A model generated the notes under the pieces. The model ran no database searches. It saw only the letters and a program-made list of their open reading frames with translations, and was not told where the DNA came from. This document shows, piece after piece, positions 35,593 through 44,889 of a stretch of 64,000 nt of DNA. Made by a program: the position numbers and the translations under genes. The stretch's first letter is position 1; the number at the start of each line of letters is the position of its first letter. Origin of the DNA: Rugosimonospora africana (GTDB taxonomy: Bacteria; Actinomycetota; Actinomycetes; Mycobacteriales; Micromonosporaceae); assembly GCF_016862975.1 (NCBI RefSeq), contig NZ_BONZ01000077.1:1-64000 (forward strand), given 5' to 3'.

Positions 35593-35638
35593 CGCAGCAC
35601 CAGGTGCGGATCGGCGCCGACGGCCTGTCGAGGCGAGC

Positions 35639-36286
35639 TCAGGTGTCCTGCGTCCGGTTCAGGCTGCGGCGCAGGGCGTAGAGGGCCGCCTGGGTGCGGT
35701 CGGCCAGTCCGAGCTTGCCCAGGATGCTGGATACGTGGGACTTCACCGTCTCTTCACCGATGAGCAGACCGCGGGCGATCTCGCGGTTGGTCTGGCCACG
35801 GGCCAGTGCGGCGAGCACGTCGAGTTCGCGCGGGGTGAGGCGGTCGTGGGAGTCATTGCGCTCCCGGCGCTGGCGGACGGCGTTGAGCAGTTTGGCGGTG
35901 GCCGTGGGCGGCAGCACGCTTTCGCCGCGGGCGGCGGCGCGGACGGTGCTGAGCACCTCGGTGATCTCGCTGATTTTGAGTAGGTACGAGGTCGCTCCGG
36001 CGTCGATCGCGGCGATGAGGTGGCCGTCCTCGGGCGAGGAGGTGAGCATCACGACCCGGGAACCGGGGCTGGCCTGCCGGATCTCGGCCAGCACTTCGAT
36101 GCCGTCGCGGTCGGGCAGGAACAGGTCGAGTAGGACCACGTCGGGCTGGGCGGCACGGGCCATGGAGACTGCAAGCGCGCCGGAGGCGCTCTGGCCGACG
36201 ACGTCGATGTCCGGCTCCTGGGCGCAGAAGAACGACAGGCTCTGGCGTACGACGGTGTGGTCGTCGACGATCAGCAGACGGATCAT
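35639..36286 (-). CDS. Response regulator, NarL/LuxR family
   Basis: A 215-residue protein. Receiver domain: LLIVDDHTVVR, phosphoacceptor Asp in DVVLLDLFLPDRDG, Thr/Ser in VVMLTSS, Lys in SYLLKISE. The C-terminal LuxR HTH is LTPRELDVLAALARGQTNRE, then LLIGEETVKSHVSSILGKLG. ATG 36286 overlaps the kinase stop (ATGA). It is the last gene of the operon that starts with the lipoprotein at 41213. Confidence 0.93.
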   Translation of the reverse strand: MIRLLIVDDHTVVRQSLSFFCAQEPDIDVVGQSASGALAVSMARAAQPDVVLLDLFLPDRDGIEVLAEIRQASPGSRVVMLTSSPEDGHLIAAIDAGATSYLLKISEITEVLSTVRAAARGESVLPPTATAKLLNAVRQRRERNDSHDRLTPRELDVLAALARGQTNREIARGLLIGEETVKSHVSSILGKLGLADRTQAALYALRRSLNRTQDT

Positions 36287-37764
36287 GCCCGGTGGACCTC
36301 GATGGTTGTCCCGGCGCCCGGTGAGCTGACCACGGCCAGGCGGGCGCCGATCTCGGCGGCGCGTTCGCGCATGAGCGTGAGCCCCATGCCGAGCCTGGGT
36401 GCGCCGGGATCGAAGCCATGGCCGCTGTCGTGGACGCGCAGCACGTCGCCGGTGAGGGTCAGTGTCAGGTCGGTCGGGTCGCCGTGGCGCACGGCGTTGG
36501 CGAAGGCTTCCTGCGCGATGCGCAGCAACGCGTGTTCGTGGACGGGGTCGAGCTCGACGTCGTCGAGGTGGGTGTGCACGGTGATGCCGACCCGCTGGCG
36601 GTAGGTCTCGGCCAGCTGCCGCAGGGCGGTGGGCAGTCCGTGCTCGGCGGATGCGGTGGGGCGCAGTTGCAGGAGCATGGCCTGCATCTGGTGGGTGGCG
36701 GTGTCGGCGGTGCTCGCCAGTTGCCGCAACTGGGTGCGCAGCGGCGAGTCGTCGGGTAGGGCGCGGGCGATGCCGCTGGCGAGCAGGCGCAGTGAGAAGA
36801 GGTCCTGGGAGACCGAGTCGTGCAGGTCCCGGGCGATGCGGGCGCGTTCGGTGGTCCGGGCGCGGCTGTCGGCCAGGGTCCGTTCACGGTCGATGGAGGC
36901 GGACAGCCGCTCGGCCATGCGGTTGACGTCGGCTTCCAGCCGGGACAGCTCGTCGCGGCCGGTGACGTGTACCCGCCGGTCCAGGTCGCCGTCGGCCAGC
37001 GCCTGGGTGGTGGTCGCGAGGCGGTGCAGCCGGCGTACCGGGCGGCGCATGCTGACGTAGCCGAACAGCAGGCCGACCGGTACCGCGCCGGCGAGCACCA
37101 CCAGTCCCGGGGTGAGCAGGGAGCGCGCGTCGCTCGGCCGGCCGTGGTGTCCGGCCGTGATCGGCTGCTGCTCGTACAGCGTCGCGACCTGGTGCGCCCC
37201 CGCGATCCCGGTCAGGTCGGCCGGGGTCGCCGCCGCGTCGAGGGAACCCGGCGGTGCCGCGACGACGGGTGACAACGCCCATGCCACGCGGTCGCCGTTC
37301 ACGCCGGGCCCGATCCCGCTCGCGCCGGCTGCCGCGTCGTGGCCCTCGCTGATCGTGGGCAGAGGCCGCCCGGTGGGCACGCACCGCGCCGCCGAGGATT
37401 CCAGCACCGTGCCGTCGGCGCCCACCAGCAGGTACAGGTGGTTGGTTGCCGCGGCGGTGCAGGGACCCGCGTGCTCCGGCAGTAGCCGGACCGGGCCGTC
37501 GGTTGCCGGGCGCGGTGCGGCGCCCGGCATGGCCGCCGGGATAGTGGCCGGCTGCCCGGCGCCGTTGCCCGCACTGATCCGGACTGACAGTTTCAGCGCG
37601 GTCGCCTGGATGTCGCTTCGCAGGTCGGCCAGCACACCCTCTTCGTTCACCTTGTCGCTGACCAGCCGGGGGGCGTAGAAGCCGATGAGTACGGCTTCGA
37701 CCAGCAGCACCGCGGCGAGGGTGACCAGCACGTACGAGACGGCTGTGCGGACCCACAGTCCCAT
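36283..37764 (-). CDS. Sensor histidine kinase (HisKA_3 type)
   Basis: A 493-residue protein. An N-terminal membrane helix (SYVLVTLAAVLLVEAVLIGF) is followed by an extracytoplasmic domain of about 190 residues, then a second helix (GLVVLAGAVPVGLLFGYVSM). A HAMP domain, the dimerisation/phospho-His segment ([20 protein letters not shown]) and an HATPase region (LRIAQEAFANAVRHGDPTDL...GMGLTLMRERAAEIGA) complete it. The sensor loop contains two cysteines (GPCTAAATN, AARCVPTGR). It starts 10 bp after the permease gene and pairs with the NarL-type regulator. Confidence 0.93.
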   Translation of the reverse strand: MGLWVRTAVSYVLVTLAAVLLVEAVLIGFYAPRLVSDKVNEEGVLADLRSDIQATALKLSVRISAGNGAGQPATIPAAMPGAAPRPATDGPVRLLPEHAGPCTAAATNHLYLLVGADGTVLESSAARCVPTGRPLPTISEGHDAAAGASGIGPGVNGDRVAWALSPVVAAPPGSLDAAATPADLTGIAGAHQVATLYEQQPITAGHHGRPSDARSLLTPGLVVLAGAVPVGLLFGYVSMRRPVRRLHRLATTTQALADGDLDRRVHVTGRDELSRLEADVNRMAERLSASIDRERTLADSRARTTERARIARDLHDSVSQDLFSLRLLASGIARALPDDSPLRTQLRQLASTADTATHQMQAMLLQLRPTASAEHGLPTALRQLAETYRQRVGITVHTHLDDVELDPVHEHALLRIAQEAFANAVRHGDPTDLTLTLTGDVLRVHDSGHGFDPGAPRLGMGLTLMRERAAEIGARLAVVSSPGAGTTIEVHRA

Positions 37765-37773
37765 CGGTCAAGG

Positions 37774-38964
37774 CTAACCGGCGCGCAGCGCGTCGGTGGG
37801 TGACAGCCGCGCGGCCCGCAGCGCCGGGTACAGCCCAGCCAGTGCGCCGACGGCGACGGCGCCCGCACCGGCGACCAGTGGCGCCGTTGCGGGCATCGCC
37901 ACGGCCCACCCGTGGGCGCGGGCGACCGCGCCGACGACCGCGAACCCGACAGCCAGGCCGGCGACGGCGCCGAGCAGGGACAGCGCCAGTGCCTCGGCGA
38001 GGAACTGTGCCGCCACATGGGTACGGGCGGCACCCAGCGCGCGGCGTAGCCCGATCTCGATCCGCCGTTCCAGTACGGCGATCACCATGACGTTGGCGAT
38101 GCCGATCGCGCCGACGAGCAGCGCGACGCCGCCGAGCCCGAGAAACAGGGAGTTCAGGGCGCCGGCCGCGGCGGCCCGGAAGGTCAGCGCGTCCGACGGC
38201 CGGCTGACCGCGACCTGGCTCGGATCGGCCGGATCAGCGGTGGCGCCCAGCACGGCGTGGACGGTGCTGACCGCGGTTACGTCCGTGCGCACGTAGATCC
38301 GGCTGGGCCGGCCGTCGTAGCCGAACAGCTGACCGGCGACACCGAAGCCGATCAGCGCGGACCGGTCGATTTCCGGAGCCAGGGCCAGCGGGCGCAGGAT
38401 GCCGACGACGGTGAACCAATGCCCGCCGAGCCAGATCCGGGTCGGGCGGTCCAGCCGGTCGAACCCCAGCGCGGCGGCGCACTGTGCGCCGAGAACGACG
38501 GAGGGGTAGTCGCTCAGCGCGTTGTCGAGGAAGCGCCCGGCGCCGAGGCTTCCGTCCAATGTGGAAAGTAGACGCACGTCGGCGGCGCGGACCGCGAGCC
38601 CGCCGGTCTGCGCCGCCGGGATCTGATCGCTGCGGTAGACGTGCCTTCCCGGCAGTTCCGCAGTGGCCGAGACGGCCCGCACCCCCGGCAGGTGCCCGAT
38701 GCTGGCCGACGCGCTGGGTGGCAGTTCGACCTCGTCGCCTTCCACCGAGTGGCCGTTGCTCACGATGAGCAGGTTCGTACCGAGCCGGTCGATCTGCGCC
38801 AGCAGTTGCGCCTTGCTGGACTGAGTGATGCCCAGTACGGCGACGATGGCGGCCACGCCGATCGCGATCCCCAGCGCGGACAGCGCGGAACGCCAGGGCC
38901 GGGCCCGCAGCCCGAGGGTGGCGGTCGGCAGCAGGTCGGCCGGGCGCATCCGGGAGCGGTTCAC
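37774..38964 (-). CDS. ABC transporter permease, MacB/FtsX family (second cassette)
   Basis: A 396-residue protein. GTG 38964 overlaps the ATPase stop (GTGA). It is organised like the permease at 1059-2261: N-terminal helix ([20 protein letters not shown]), large MacB-type extracytoplasmic domain, and three C-terminal helices with [20 protein letters not shown]. Shared stretches include SRPSDAL and VVLGA, so the two are paralogues. It is part of the six-gene operon 41213-35639. Confidence 0.92.
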   Translation of the reverse strand: MNRSRMRPADLLPTATLGLRARPWRSALSALGIAIGVAAIVAVLGITQSSKAQLLAQIDRLGTNLLIVSNGHSVEGDEVELPPSASASIGHLPGVRAVSATAELPGRHVYRSDQIPAAQTGGLAVRAADVRLLSTLDGSLGAGRFLDNALSDYPSVVLGAQCAAALGFDRLDRPTRIWLGGHWFTVVGILRPLALAPEIDRSALIGFGVAGQLFGYDGRPSRIYVRTDVTAVSTVHAVLGATADPADPSQVAVSRPSDALTFRAAAAGALNSLFLGLGGVALLVGAIGIANVMVIAVLERRIEIGLRRALGAARTHVAAQFLAEALALSLLGAVAGLAVGFAVVGAVARAHGWAVAMPATAPLVAGAGAVAVGALAGLYPALRAARLSPTDALRAG

Positions 38965-39626
38965 GGCGCGATCACCTGACCGTCGCGTACCTCGATGCGC
39001 CGGTCGAGCGTGCCGGCCACCCGCCGATCGTGGGTGACCACGACCAGGGTGCAGCCCTCCCGAGCCAGTTCGTGCAGCAGCGTCATGACTTCGGCGCCGG
39101 TGGCGGAGTCGAGATTGCCGGTCGGTTCGTCGGCCAGCAGCAGAGTGGGCCGCCCGACGATGGCCCGGGCGATGGCCACCCGCTGGCGTTCACCGCCGGA
39201 CAGCTTTCCCGGCCGCTGGTCGCGCCGGTGCGAAAGGCCGACCCGGGCCAGCGCCGCATAGCTGTACTCGCGGCGTGCCCGCGCGGCCACGCCCCGGTAG
39301 AGCAGCCCCGCGGCGACGTTCTCCACGGCGGGCAGCGACTCCATCAGGTGGAAGTGTTGGAAGACCACACCGATGTGGTAGGCCCGCACGCCGGACAACT
39401 CGCGGTCGTTGAGGCTGCCGATGTCGACACCGGCGATGCGCACCTGGCCGCCGCTGGGCCGGTCCAACCCGGCCATCAGATTCAGCAGCGTCGACTTTCC
39501 CGAACCGGATGCGCCGACGACCGCGACGCGCTCACCGGGCTCGACAGAAAGGTTCACCCCGCGCAGTGAATGCACCGGTGGGGTTCCGGGGTAGGTCTTG
39601 TGAACGTCGCGAAGCTCCACGATCAT
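38961..39626 (-). CDS. ABC transporter ATP-binding protein (second cassette)
   Basis: A 221-residue protein. ATG 39626 overlaps the adaptor stop (ATGA). Walker [16 protein letters not shown]-loop [10 protein letters not shown], signature [14 protein letters not shown], Walker [13 protein letters not shown], switch VVTHDRR. It is very close to the ATPase at 2263-2982 but lacks its Ala/Gly-rich N-terminal extension. Confidence 0.95.
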   Translation of the reverse strand: MIVELRDVHKTYPGTPPVHSLRGVNLSVEPGERVAVVGASGSGKSTLLNLMAGLDRPSGGQVRIAGVDIGSLNDRELSGVRAYHIGVVFQHFHLMESLPAVENVAAGLLYRGVAARARREYSYAALARVGLSHRRDQRPGKLSGGERQRVAIARAIVGRPTLLLADEPTGNLDSATGAEVMTLLHELAREGCTLVVVTHDRRVAGTLDRRIEVRDGQVIAP

Positions 39627-40693
39627 GACGCCGGTACCTCCACGGGAGTTCCCTCCGGTAAGCCCTCGATCTCGACCAGCCCGTCGGATTCGTCGAACAG
39701 CTCGGTCCTGACCCCCACAAGCCGGCGCCGGCACCGGTCGTGGACCGCCACCTCGAACCCACCACCGGGCGCGCCGAGCAGCGCGTCGATCGGTATCGCC
39801 AGTACCCCCCGGTCCTGCGCGGTGGTGATGGCCACCTGCACCGGCCCGATCCCCGCACCGGCGGGGGAATCGAGCCGGATGACCACCGGAATCACCACGG
39901 TCGTGCCCACGGGTGCCGACCCGCCGGCCGCGTCGGTGCCCGACGGGACCGCGGCGCCGACCGTCGCCACCCGACCGCCGGCCGTACCCGCGGTGCCGGG
40001 CAGGCTGACACTGACCCGGTCGCCGGGATGCACCGCGCCCTGCTTATCGGGGTCGAGGTCGACCGTGACAGCCGTCGTGGTCGCCGTCACGGTGAGGATC
40101 GGGGTGCCCGGCGAGACCGGTGCGCCCAGCGCGGCGGGCACGGTGCCGACGCGTACCGGTGCGGGACGGAAGACCACCTCGCCGAGTCTGATCACCCCGG
40201 TACGGGGCAATCCGTGAGCGTGCTGCCAGCGCCGGATCGCCGTGCCCGTGGCAGCGGAGAAGTGGTCGTCGACGGTGAGGCCGGCGCCGTAACCGAGGGC
40301 GGCCAGGCAGCGCTCCAGTTGCCGGACGTCCGGCCCGTCGGCCATGCCGGGGGCGAAGTCGCGCCAGGCCGGTCGGGCGCCGGTCCACAACCTGACCGGT
40401 CGACCGTCCACTTCGTACAGTCGCTGATCCGCCGCGACCATCGTCCCCACAGCCGGAATCCAGGTCAGCGTCCCGGACGTGGCGGCGACGACCACACCCT
40501 GGTCGGAGTATCCGAGGGTGCCGCCCACGAGGTCCCGGACGGTGACGTCGGTACGCACAACCGTCGCGAGCCCGGTCGCAGACAGACCGGACGCGGGTAC
40601 CCGCGGCGCCGCCCGGTGCAGCGCGAACCAGCCGGTGCCGGCCACCGCCAGCACTCCCAGGGCGGCGTAGCCACCACGCCGCCAGTCAGCCAT
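39623..40693 (-). CDS. Membrane-anchored peptidoglycan-binding adaptor (second cassette)
   Basis: A 356-residue protein. ATG 40693 lies inside the end of the lipoprotein gene (8-bp overlap). An N-terminal anchor ([17 protein letters not shown]) is followed by a PG_binding_1-like domain ([20 protein letters not shown]...[12 protein letters not shown]) and a barrel/adaptor region ([20 protein letters not shown]). It has the same domain order as the adaptor at 2979-4064. Confidence 0.85.
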   Translation of the reverse strand: MADWRRGGYAALGVLAVAGTGWFALHRAAPRVPASGLSATGLATVVRTDVTVRDLVGGTLGYSDQGVVVAATSGTLTWIPAVGTMVAADQRLYEVDGRPVRLWTGARPAWRDFAPGMADGPDVRQLERCLAALGYGAGLTVDDHFSAATGTAIRRWQHAHGLPRTGVIRLGEVVFRPAPVRVGTVPAALGAPVSPGTPILTVTATTTAVTVDLDPDKQGAVHPGDRVSVSLPGTAGTAGGRVATVGAAVPSGTDAAGGSAPVGTTVVIPVVIRLDSPAGAGIGPVQVAITTAQDRGVLAIPIDALLGAPGGGFEVAVHDRCRRRLVGVRTELFDESDGLVEIEGLPEGTPVEVPAS

Positions 40694-41213
40694 TGGGCTG
40701 CCCCACGCTGATATTGCCTCCGGAACTGCCGAGGTACTGCTGGCACGCCTCGACCGCCGCCCGGGTACCCGGGTCACGCTTGACGTCCAGCACGTTGTCG
40801 GATCGGAAGGTGCCGTCCACGCCCGGGTCGGGCCAGTCCGGCACCCCGTGCGCGCGGACGCACTTGGCGAAGTTGAGCAGGTCGGCCAGTTGTGCGGTGG
40901 GAATCGGGGATGCCGGCGTGGCTTCGGGCATCACCGAGGCGCATGCCTGGCGGATCGCGGTGGTCAGGGCGGGGCGTTGATTCGGCAAATGCCACTGCCC
41001 GTCGCCGGGGTCGTAGGTCGGGTCCGGGTAGTTCGGCAGACCGTGCGCACGGTAGCAATTGATCATCCGCGTGATGTCGTCCGGCGCGACATTCGGGTCC
41101 TGCCGTTTCGCGGCCGCCTGGGCGGACCGGGACGGGCCGGCGGAGCAAGCCGTACCGGTGAGAACAACAGCGACCGTGGCCGCGATCGCGGCCATCCGGA
41201 TGGAGTGTGACAT
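40686..41213 (-). CDS. Lipoprotein with duplicated Cys/PDP motif (second cassette)
   Basis: A 175-residue protein from ATG 41213. Signal peptide with lipobox GTAC (MAAIAATVAVVLTGTAC). Two modules: INCYRAHGLPNYPDPTYDPG and AKCVRAHGVPDWPDPG, each with a later cysteine (RQACASVMP; VEACQQYLG). Layout and motif match the lipoprotein at 4061-4615. It is first in the six-gene operon, so it may be the ligand-binding or sensing part of the system. Confidence 0.85.
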   Translation of the reverse strand: MSHSIRMAAIAATVAVVLTGTACSAGPSRSAQAAAKRQDPNVAPDDITRMINCYRAHGLPNYPDPTYDPGDGQWHLPNQRPALTTAIRQACASVMPEATPASPIPTAQLADLLNFAKCVRAHGVPDWPDPGVDGTFRSDNVLDVKRDPGTRAAVEACQQYLGSSGGNISVGQPNG

Positions 41214-41662
41214 GGGTACAGCCTCGACGCGGCGGGCGTCGAACACCTCACCGCGCGGAGCGAGCGCCTCTCCCCCATCTGGGGGTGGTGTGATGCGCAA
41301 CCGGGCGATTCCGTCGTCGGGCACTGACCATCCTCTTCGACGGAATGCGACCGACCGCGACGCCCTGACCGCGCGACCGCCGCCGCCGCGCGCATCAGGA
41401 ATGTGAGCGTTCACCGAATCCGCGTGACCGCTCGAAAACACGCGGCCAGCCAGGCAACTTCACGCGCAGGCAAGATAGTGGTGACGGTACGAAAGCGCAC
41501 CGCACACATTGACGAGGATCGAATAATGCGGCAGGATCTGATCGCGATCGGGTAGCCAGGCCATGGCCCGATCCTGGTCGCTCTTCGCGTTCACCGTGCG
41601 GGACGTGATGGGAGTACGCCGTGCCCGCGGGTCTGCGCGGGCGTTCCTGCGAGGAGACAAGG
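41214..41662. promoter_or_regulatory. Divergent intergenic region, lipoprotein operon versus metallopeptidase
   Basis: About 450 bp without a supported gene. It must hold the minus-strand promoter of the six-gene operon and the plus-strand promoter of the CBM2 metallopeptidase. GAGGAGACAAGG (41650-41661) is the ribosome-binding site of the latter. No convincing operator repeat was found. Confidence 0.4.
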
Positions 41663-42790
41663 ATGCACCGTCGAGGATCCCGCACCAGAATCGTCGCCGC
41701 CACGCTGACCGCCGGGCTTGTCTGCGCGGCCGCCGCCACCGTCGCCACGACCGCGGGTTACGCGGCAACGGCCGGCTGCCGGGTCGCCTACACCGTCGGT
41801 ACCCAGTGGGCGGGCGGTTTCAGCGCGAACGTCAACGTCACCAACCTGGGTGACCCGATCACCGCCTGGACCCTACGGTGGTCGTTTGCCGCGGGGCAGA
41901 GCGTGACCCAGGCGTGGAACGCCACCGTGACGCAGAGCGGTAGCGCGGTCACGGCCATCAATGTGAGCTACAACGGCAACCTGGCCACCAACGCCACCGC
42001 GTCGTTCGGTTTCAACGGCTCCTGGAACAACACCAGCAACCCGGTACCGGCGAGCTTCACGCTCAACGGCGTGGCCTGCACCGGAAGTACCTCTCCGACG
42101 ACCAGCCCCACCGTGCGCCCGACGACGGCCTCCCCCACACCGAGCACCCGGCCCACGACAGCCTCACCGACGAGCACGCCGACCACGGCACCGCCGACCC
42201 AGCCGCCGGTGCGCACCGTGCGGGTCTACTGGCTCAAGCCCTCCGACGTCGCCTATGACCAGCGCTGGCCGGACGGTATCGCCAACGTGATGCGCGAGGC
42301 GCAGCGCTACTACCGGCAGGAGCTGGGCAAGAGCTTCACGCTCAACAGTACGGTCGTCGAGGTCGTCAACGGCGACCACGTGAAGTCCTGGTACGAGAAC
42401 ACACCCAACGGCAGCGACCGCTACTGGTGGGCCGTGTTCAACATGCAGCAGGAGCTGCTGCGCAAACTCTCGCTGCACGCCCCGGACAGTCGCTGGATCA
42501 ACGTGGGCGAGATCAGTGCCGAGGGGCAGGGTGCCGGGGGTGGCGGCGGCGGAGGCTGGGTCATCCTGTGCGAACACGACGCCGACGGCGCCGCGGGTGT
42601 CAACGGCCCGATGAACCGGTGGTACGGCGGCATGGTGCACGAGCTCGGCCACGCGTTCGGGTTGCCGGACTCCTCGTCGACGGACGGGACTCCGATGTCG
42701 GCGTCGTTCTACGACTACCCGAACACGCACTTCAGCCAGGCCCAGAAGGACCAGATCCTCAACGGTCCCTATGGAAGCTTCCTGTCCTGA
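41663..42790 (+). CDS. Secreted zinc metallopeptidase with N-terminal CBM2 module
   Basis: A 375-residue protein. ATG 41663 has GAGGAG/AAGG upstream. Signal peptide (IVAATLTAGLVCAAAATVAT). The CBM2-type cellulose/chitin-binding domain covers about residues 36-135 (CRVAYTVGTQWAGGFSANVN; AWTLRWSFAAGQSVTQAWNA; FGFNGSWNN), bounded by two Cys. A Pro/Thr/Ser linker of about 50 residues follows, then a catalytic domain with HELGHAFGLPD (zinc site HExxH plus a downstream Asp). The third ligand may be in SSTDGTPMS. A glycine-rich loop (GAGGGGGGGW) precedes it. Whether the substrate is a cell-wall protein or a plant protein is unknown. Confidence 0.85.
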   Translation: MHRRGSRTRIVAATLTAGLVCAAAATVATTAGYAATAGCRVAYTVGTQWAGGFSANVNVTNLGDPITAWTLRWSFAAGQSVTQAWNATVTQSGSAVTAINVSYNGNLATNATASFGFNGSWNNTSNPVPASFTLNGVACTGSTSPTTSPTVRPTTASPTPSTRPTTASPTSTPTTAPPTQPPVRTVRVYWLKPSDVAYDQRWPDGIANVMREAQRYYRQELGKSFTLNSTVVEVVNGDHVKSWYENTPNGSDRYWWAVFNMQQELLRKLSLHAPDSRWINVGEISAEGQGAGGGGGGGWVILCEHDADGAAGVNGPMNRWYGGMVHELGHAFGLPDSSSTDGTPMSASFYDYPNTHFSQAQKDQILNGPYGSFLS

Positions 42791-42795
42791 CCGCG

Positions 42796-42853
42796 CCGGT
42801 GTCTCCCTCGGGGAACGGATCCCGGGGGAGGCGCCGATTATGGGAGACACCGG
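42796..42853. terminator. Nested inverted repeat after the metallopeptidase gene
   Basis: CCGGTGTCTCC (42796-42806) and GGAGACACCGG (42843-42853) are perfect 11-bp arms. Inside them CTCCCTCGGGG pairs, with two mismatches, with TCCCGGGGGAG. The structure starts 6 bp after the stop codon, so it probably terminates transcription. Confidence 0.7.
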
Positions 42854-42926
42854 ACCCCGGCCAACGGAAGACCGCGCGCGCATCCGGAGCGTCTCCCGCC
42901 GCGCCCGCGCGCCTATGGAACACGGC

Positions 42927-43742
42927 TTAGCGACCAGCGGCCAGGCGATGGGCCTGCCCGTGGTGCAGATCGCTCACCCACTCCCAGCCGGGCTTGGCCG
43001 AGGGGCCGATCCGCGGGTCACCGGGCTCGCGGCCGTCGCGCGAGGCGAGCACGTACGCCCGGTCCCGCTCGATCCGCTCGTGCACCTGACCGGCTGCGCC
43101 GACCGACCCGTGGCCGGGTACGACGACGTCGACGTCGGCCGCCACGCCTTCCATGAGCCGCAATGCCGCGAGGTAGTCCTCGATCGGGTCGGCGGCGTCG
43201 TTCAGGTCGAGCATCGGGATCAGGACGTCGGAGAGCATGTCGCCGGCGACGAGAACCCCGCGCTCCTCGACGAACAGCGCCGCGTGGCCCGGCGCGTGCG
43301 CTTGATGCTCGATGACCCGCACTTCGGGGCCGTCCCAGGGAATCCGCGCCGTCCCGGCGGGCAAGGCGGTGATGAAGCCGTACAGGTCCAGCGGGACCTT
43401 CCCGGCGATTTCCGTCTCGGCCAGGTGTTCGGTGATGCGGGCCTTCGCGTCGGGGTGGGACAGCTGTTCCCGGACAGCGGCCGCGCAGCGGGCCGTGCCG
43501 TAGCGGGGCGCTTCGCCGAGCTGTGCGTGCCAGAGCAGGTGATCCCAATGCGGATGCGTCGAGAAGCCCGCCACGACGGTCCGGCCCGATGCGGACAGGT
43601 CGTTGGCGAGGCAGGCCAGTTCGTGGTCCTGCAAACCGGGGTCGACAAGCAACACGCCGGCGCGGCCTTGCACGACGATGGTGTTGCTCTGGAGGAATTC
43701 GCTCTCGTGAACCATCACGCCGTCCGCGACCTGTCTCAGCAT
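42927..43742 (-). CDS. MBL-fold metallohydrolase
   Basis: A 271-residue protein. Zinc motif THPHWDHLLW (HxHxDH), then the second-site His region HAPGHAALF, Asp in LVAGDMLSD and His in VVPGHGSVG, in metallo-beta-lactamase order. ATG 43742 overlaps the stop of the DHFR-like gene (TGATG). The substrate is unknown; it is cytosolic since no signal is seen. It is co-transcribed with the reductase-like gene and divergent from an HxlR regulator. Confidence 0.9.
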   Translation of the reverse strand: MLRQVADGVMVHESEFLQSNTIVVQGRAGVLLVDPGLQDHELACLANDLSASGRTVVAGFSTHPHWDHLLWHAQLGEAPRYGTARCAAAVREQLSHPDAKARITEHLAETEIAGKVPLDLYGFITALPAGTARIPWDGPEVRVIEHQAHAPGHAALFVEERGVLVAGDMLSDVLIPMLDLNDAADPIEDYLAALRLMEGVAADVDVVVPGHGSVGAAGQVHERIERDRAYVLASRDGREPGDPRIGPSAKPGWEWVSDLHHGQAHRLAAGR

Positions 43743-44326
43743 CAGCTCGTCTCCCGGATGGCGTAGTGGTGCATCGTGACACCCTGCTTGAACGATCGGT
43801 GCTCGAGCAGGTCGAGTTCGATCGGCATGTCCCAGTCGTCGAACAGCGGCCGGCCGAAGCCGAGGATCGCCGGGTGGGTGAAGAGCAGCAGTTCGTCGAG
43901 AAGCCCCGCCCGGAGCAGTTGCGTGGCGAGGGCCGCGCCGCCTACACCGAGGGTGCCTTCGGTCTCAGCCTTGAGGGCGGCCAGTTGCTCGATCGCGTCG
44001 TCCCCGCCGATGATCCGGGTGCTGTGATCGGCGCTGTGGCGGGTGCGGGAGACGAGCACCTTGGGCGCGGAGGTCCAGATCTCGCCGTACTCACGCAGGA
44101 CGTCCGGCAGCGACGCGTCCTCGCGCGCCCGAGGCCAGTACTCCTCCATCGTCTCGTAGATGACCCGGCCCTGGACCATGCCCGCGAGTGTTCGCGCCCG
44201 CGCGTTGAACTCCCGGTGCAGCTCCTCGTCGATGCGTAGCCACTCGCCGGCGCCGTCGTCCCCGGGAACTTGCTCGATCCGCAGGTCGAGGGACACGTTC
44301 ATCCAGTACAGGAAGCGGCCCATCAT
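43742..44326 (-). CDS. Dihydrofolate reductase / RibD-C-terminal family protein
   Basis: A 194-residue protein from ATG 44326 (or ATG 44323). It has the RibD_C/DHFR-like pattern: MNVSLDLRIE at the first strand, GRVIYETMEEYWP, KVLVSRTRHSADHSTRII, and GTLGVGGAALATQLLRAGLL nucleotide-binding turn, ending ELLLFTHPAILGFGRPLF. These are NADPH-dependent reductases of unknown substrate in most actinomycetes. First gene of the operon with the MBL-fold gene. Confidence 0.88.
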   Translation of the reverse strand: MMGRFLYWMNVSLDLRIEQVPGDDGAGEWLRIDEELHREFNARARTLAGMVQGRVIYETMEEYWPRAREDASLPDVLREYGEIWTSAPKVLVSRTRHSADHSTRIIGGDDAIEQLAALKAETEGTLGVGGAALATQLLRAGLLDELLLFTHPAILGFGRPLFDDWDMPIELDLLEHRSFKQGVTMHHYAIRETS

Positions 44327-44345
44327 CCCCTCCTCCCCCTAGTGA

Positions 44346-44388
44346 TTGCGATTTGCAACTACTATATTGGGGGCCAAGTGCCTGTCAA
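44346..44388 (-). promoter_or_regulatory. Promoter of the DHFR-like operon with possible HxlR site
   Basis: On the minus strand TTGACA (44383-44388) and TATAGT (44361-44366) are separated by 16 bp, a good sigma-70-like promoter. Just downstream is TTGCGATTTGCAA (44346-44358), a TTGC/GCAA inverted repeat around five bases, well placed for repression by the divergent HxlR protein. Confidence 0.65.
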
Positions 44389-44397
44389 GGAGGAGTC

Positions 44398-44889
44398 GTG
44401 GAACCACGGTCCGGGTGTCCGATCAGCGCGGCCGTCGAGGTGCTCGGAGACCGGTGGACGCTGCTCGTGCTCCGCGACGTCATCTTCGGCGACCGCCGCT
44501 ACTTCCGCGCGCTGCTCACCGGGTCGGTCGAGGGCATCGCCTCGAACATCCTCGCCGACCGCCTCGTGCGGCTCGTCGAGGCGGGGATCCTCACCCGGGG
44601 CACTGCGGCGCGAGGGCAGCGCGCCCGCTACAGCCTCACCGAAGCCGGCATCCGGACCCTCCCGGTCCTCTACGCGCTCGGCAACTGGGGCCTCGACTGG
44701 CGCCCGGGCACCGAGGAGCTCCAGATCCGGCAGAGGATGATGCGCGACGCGGGCCCGGCGTTCATCGAGGAGCTCATGGACGAGCTCCGAGTGCGCCACC
44801 TCGACGCCCCGCCGAAGCCTTACGACGGCCCGGGCCCCCTCGAACGCCTGAACGCCGCCTACGCCGCCGAGCAGGAGCGCCGCGACTAG
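44398..44889 (+). CDS. HxlR-family transcriptional regulator
   Basis: A 163-residue protein. GTG 44398 follows AAGGAGGAG. Typical HxlR winged helix: CPISAAVEVLGDRWTLLVLR, FRALLTGSVEGIASNILADR, LVRLVEAGILTR, then ARYSLTEAGI wing. The extra C-terminal ~60 residues (ELQIRQRMMRDAGPAFIEEL) are found in some members. Divergent from the DHFR-like/MBL operon, so a likely regulator of it. Its stop overlaps that of the next, convergent gene. Confidence 0.92.
   Translation: MEPRSGCPISAAVEVLGDRWTLLVLRDVIFGDRRYFRALLTGSVEGIASNILADRLVRLVEAGILTRGTAARGQRARYSLTEAGIRTLPVLYALGNWGLDWRPGTEELQIRQRMMRDAGPAFIEELMDELRVRHLDAPPKPYDGPGPLERLNAAYAAEQERRD

Noticed and set aside
42110-42230. Short tandem repeats (Thr/Pro/Ser codons) resembling a repeat array
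   Set aside because: They encode the low-complexity linker between the CBM2 and peptidase domains, so they are not CRISPR or an independent repeat.
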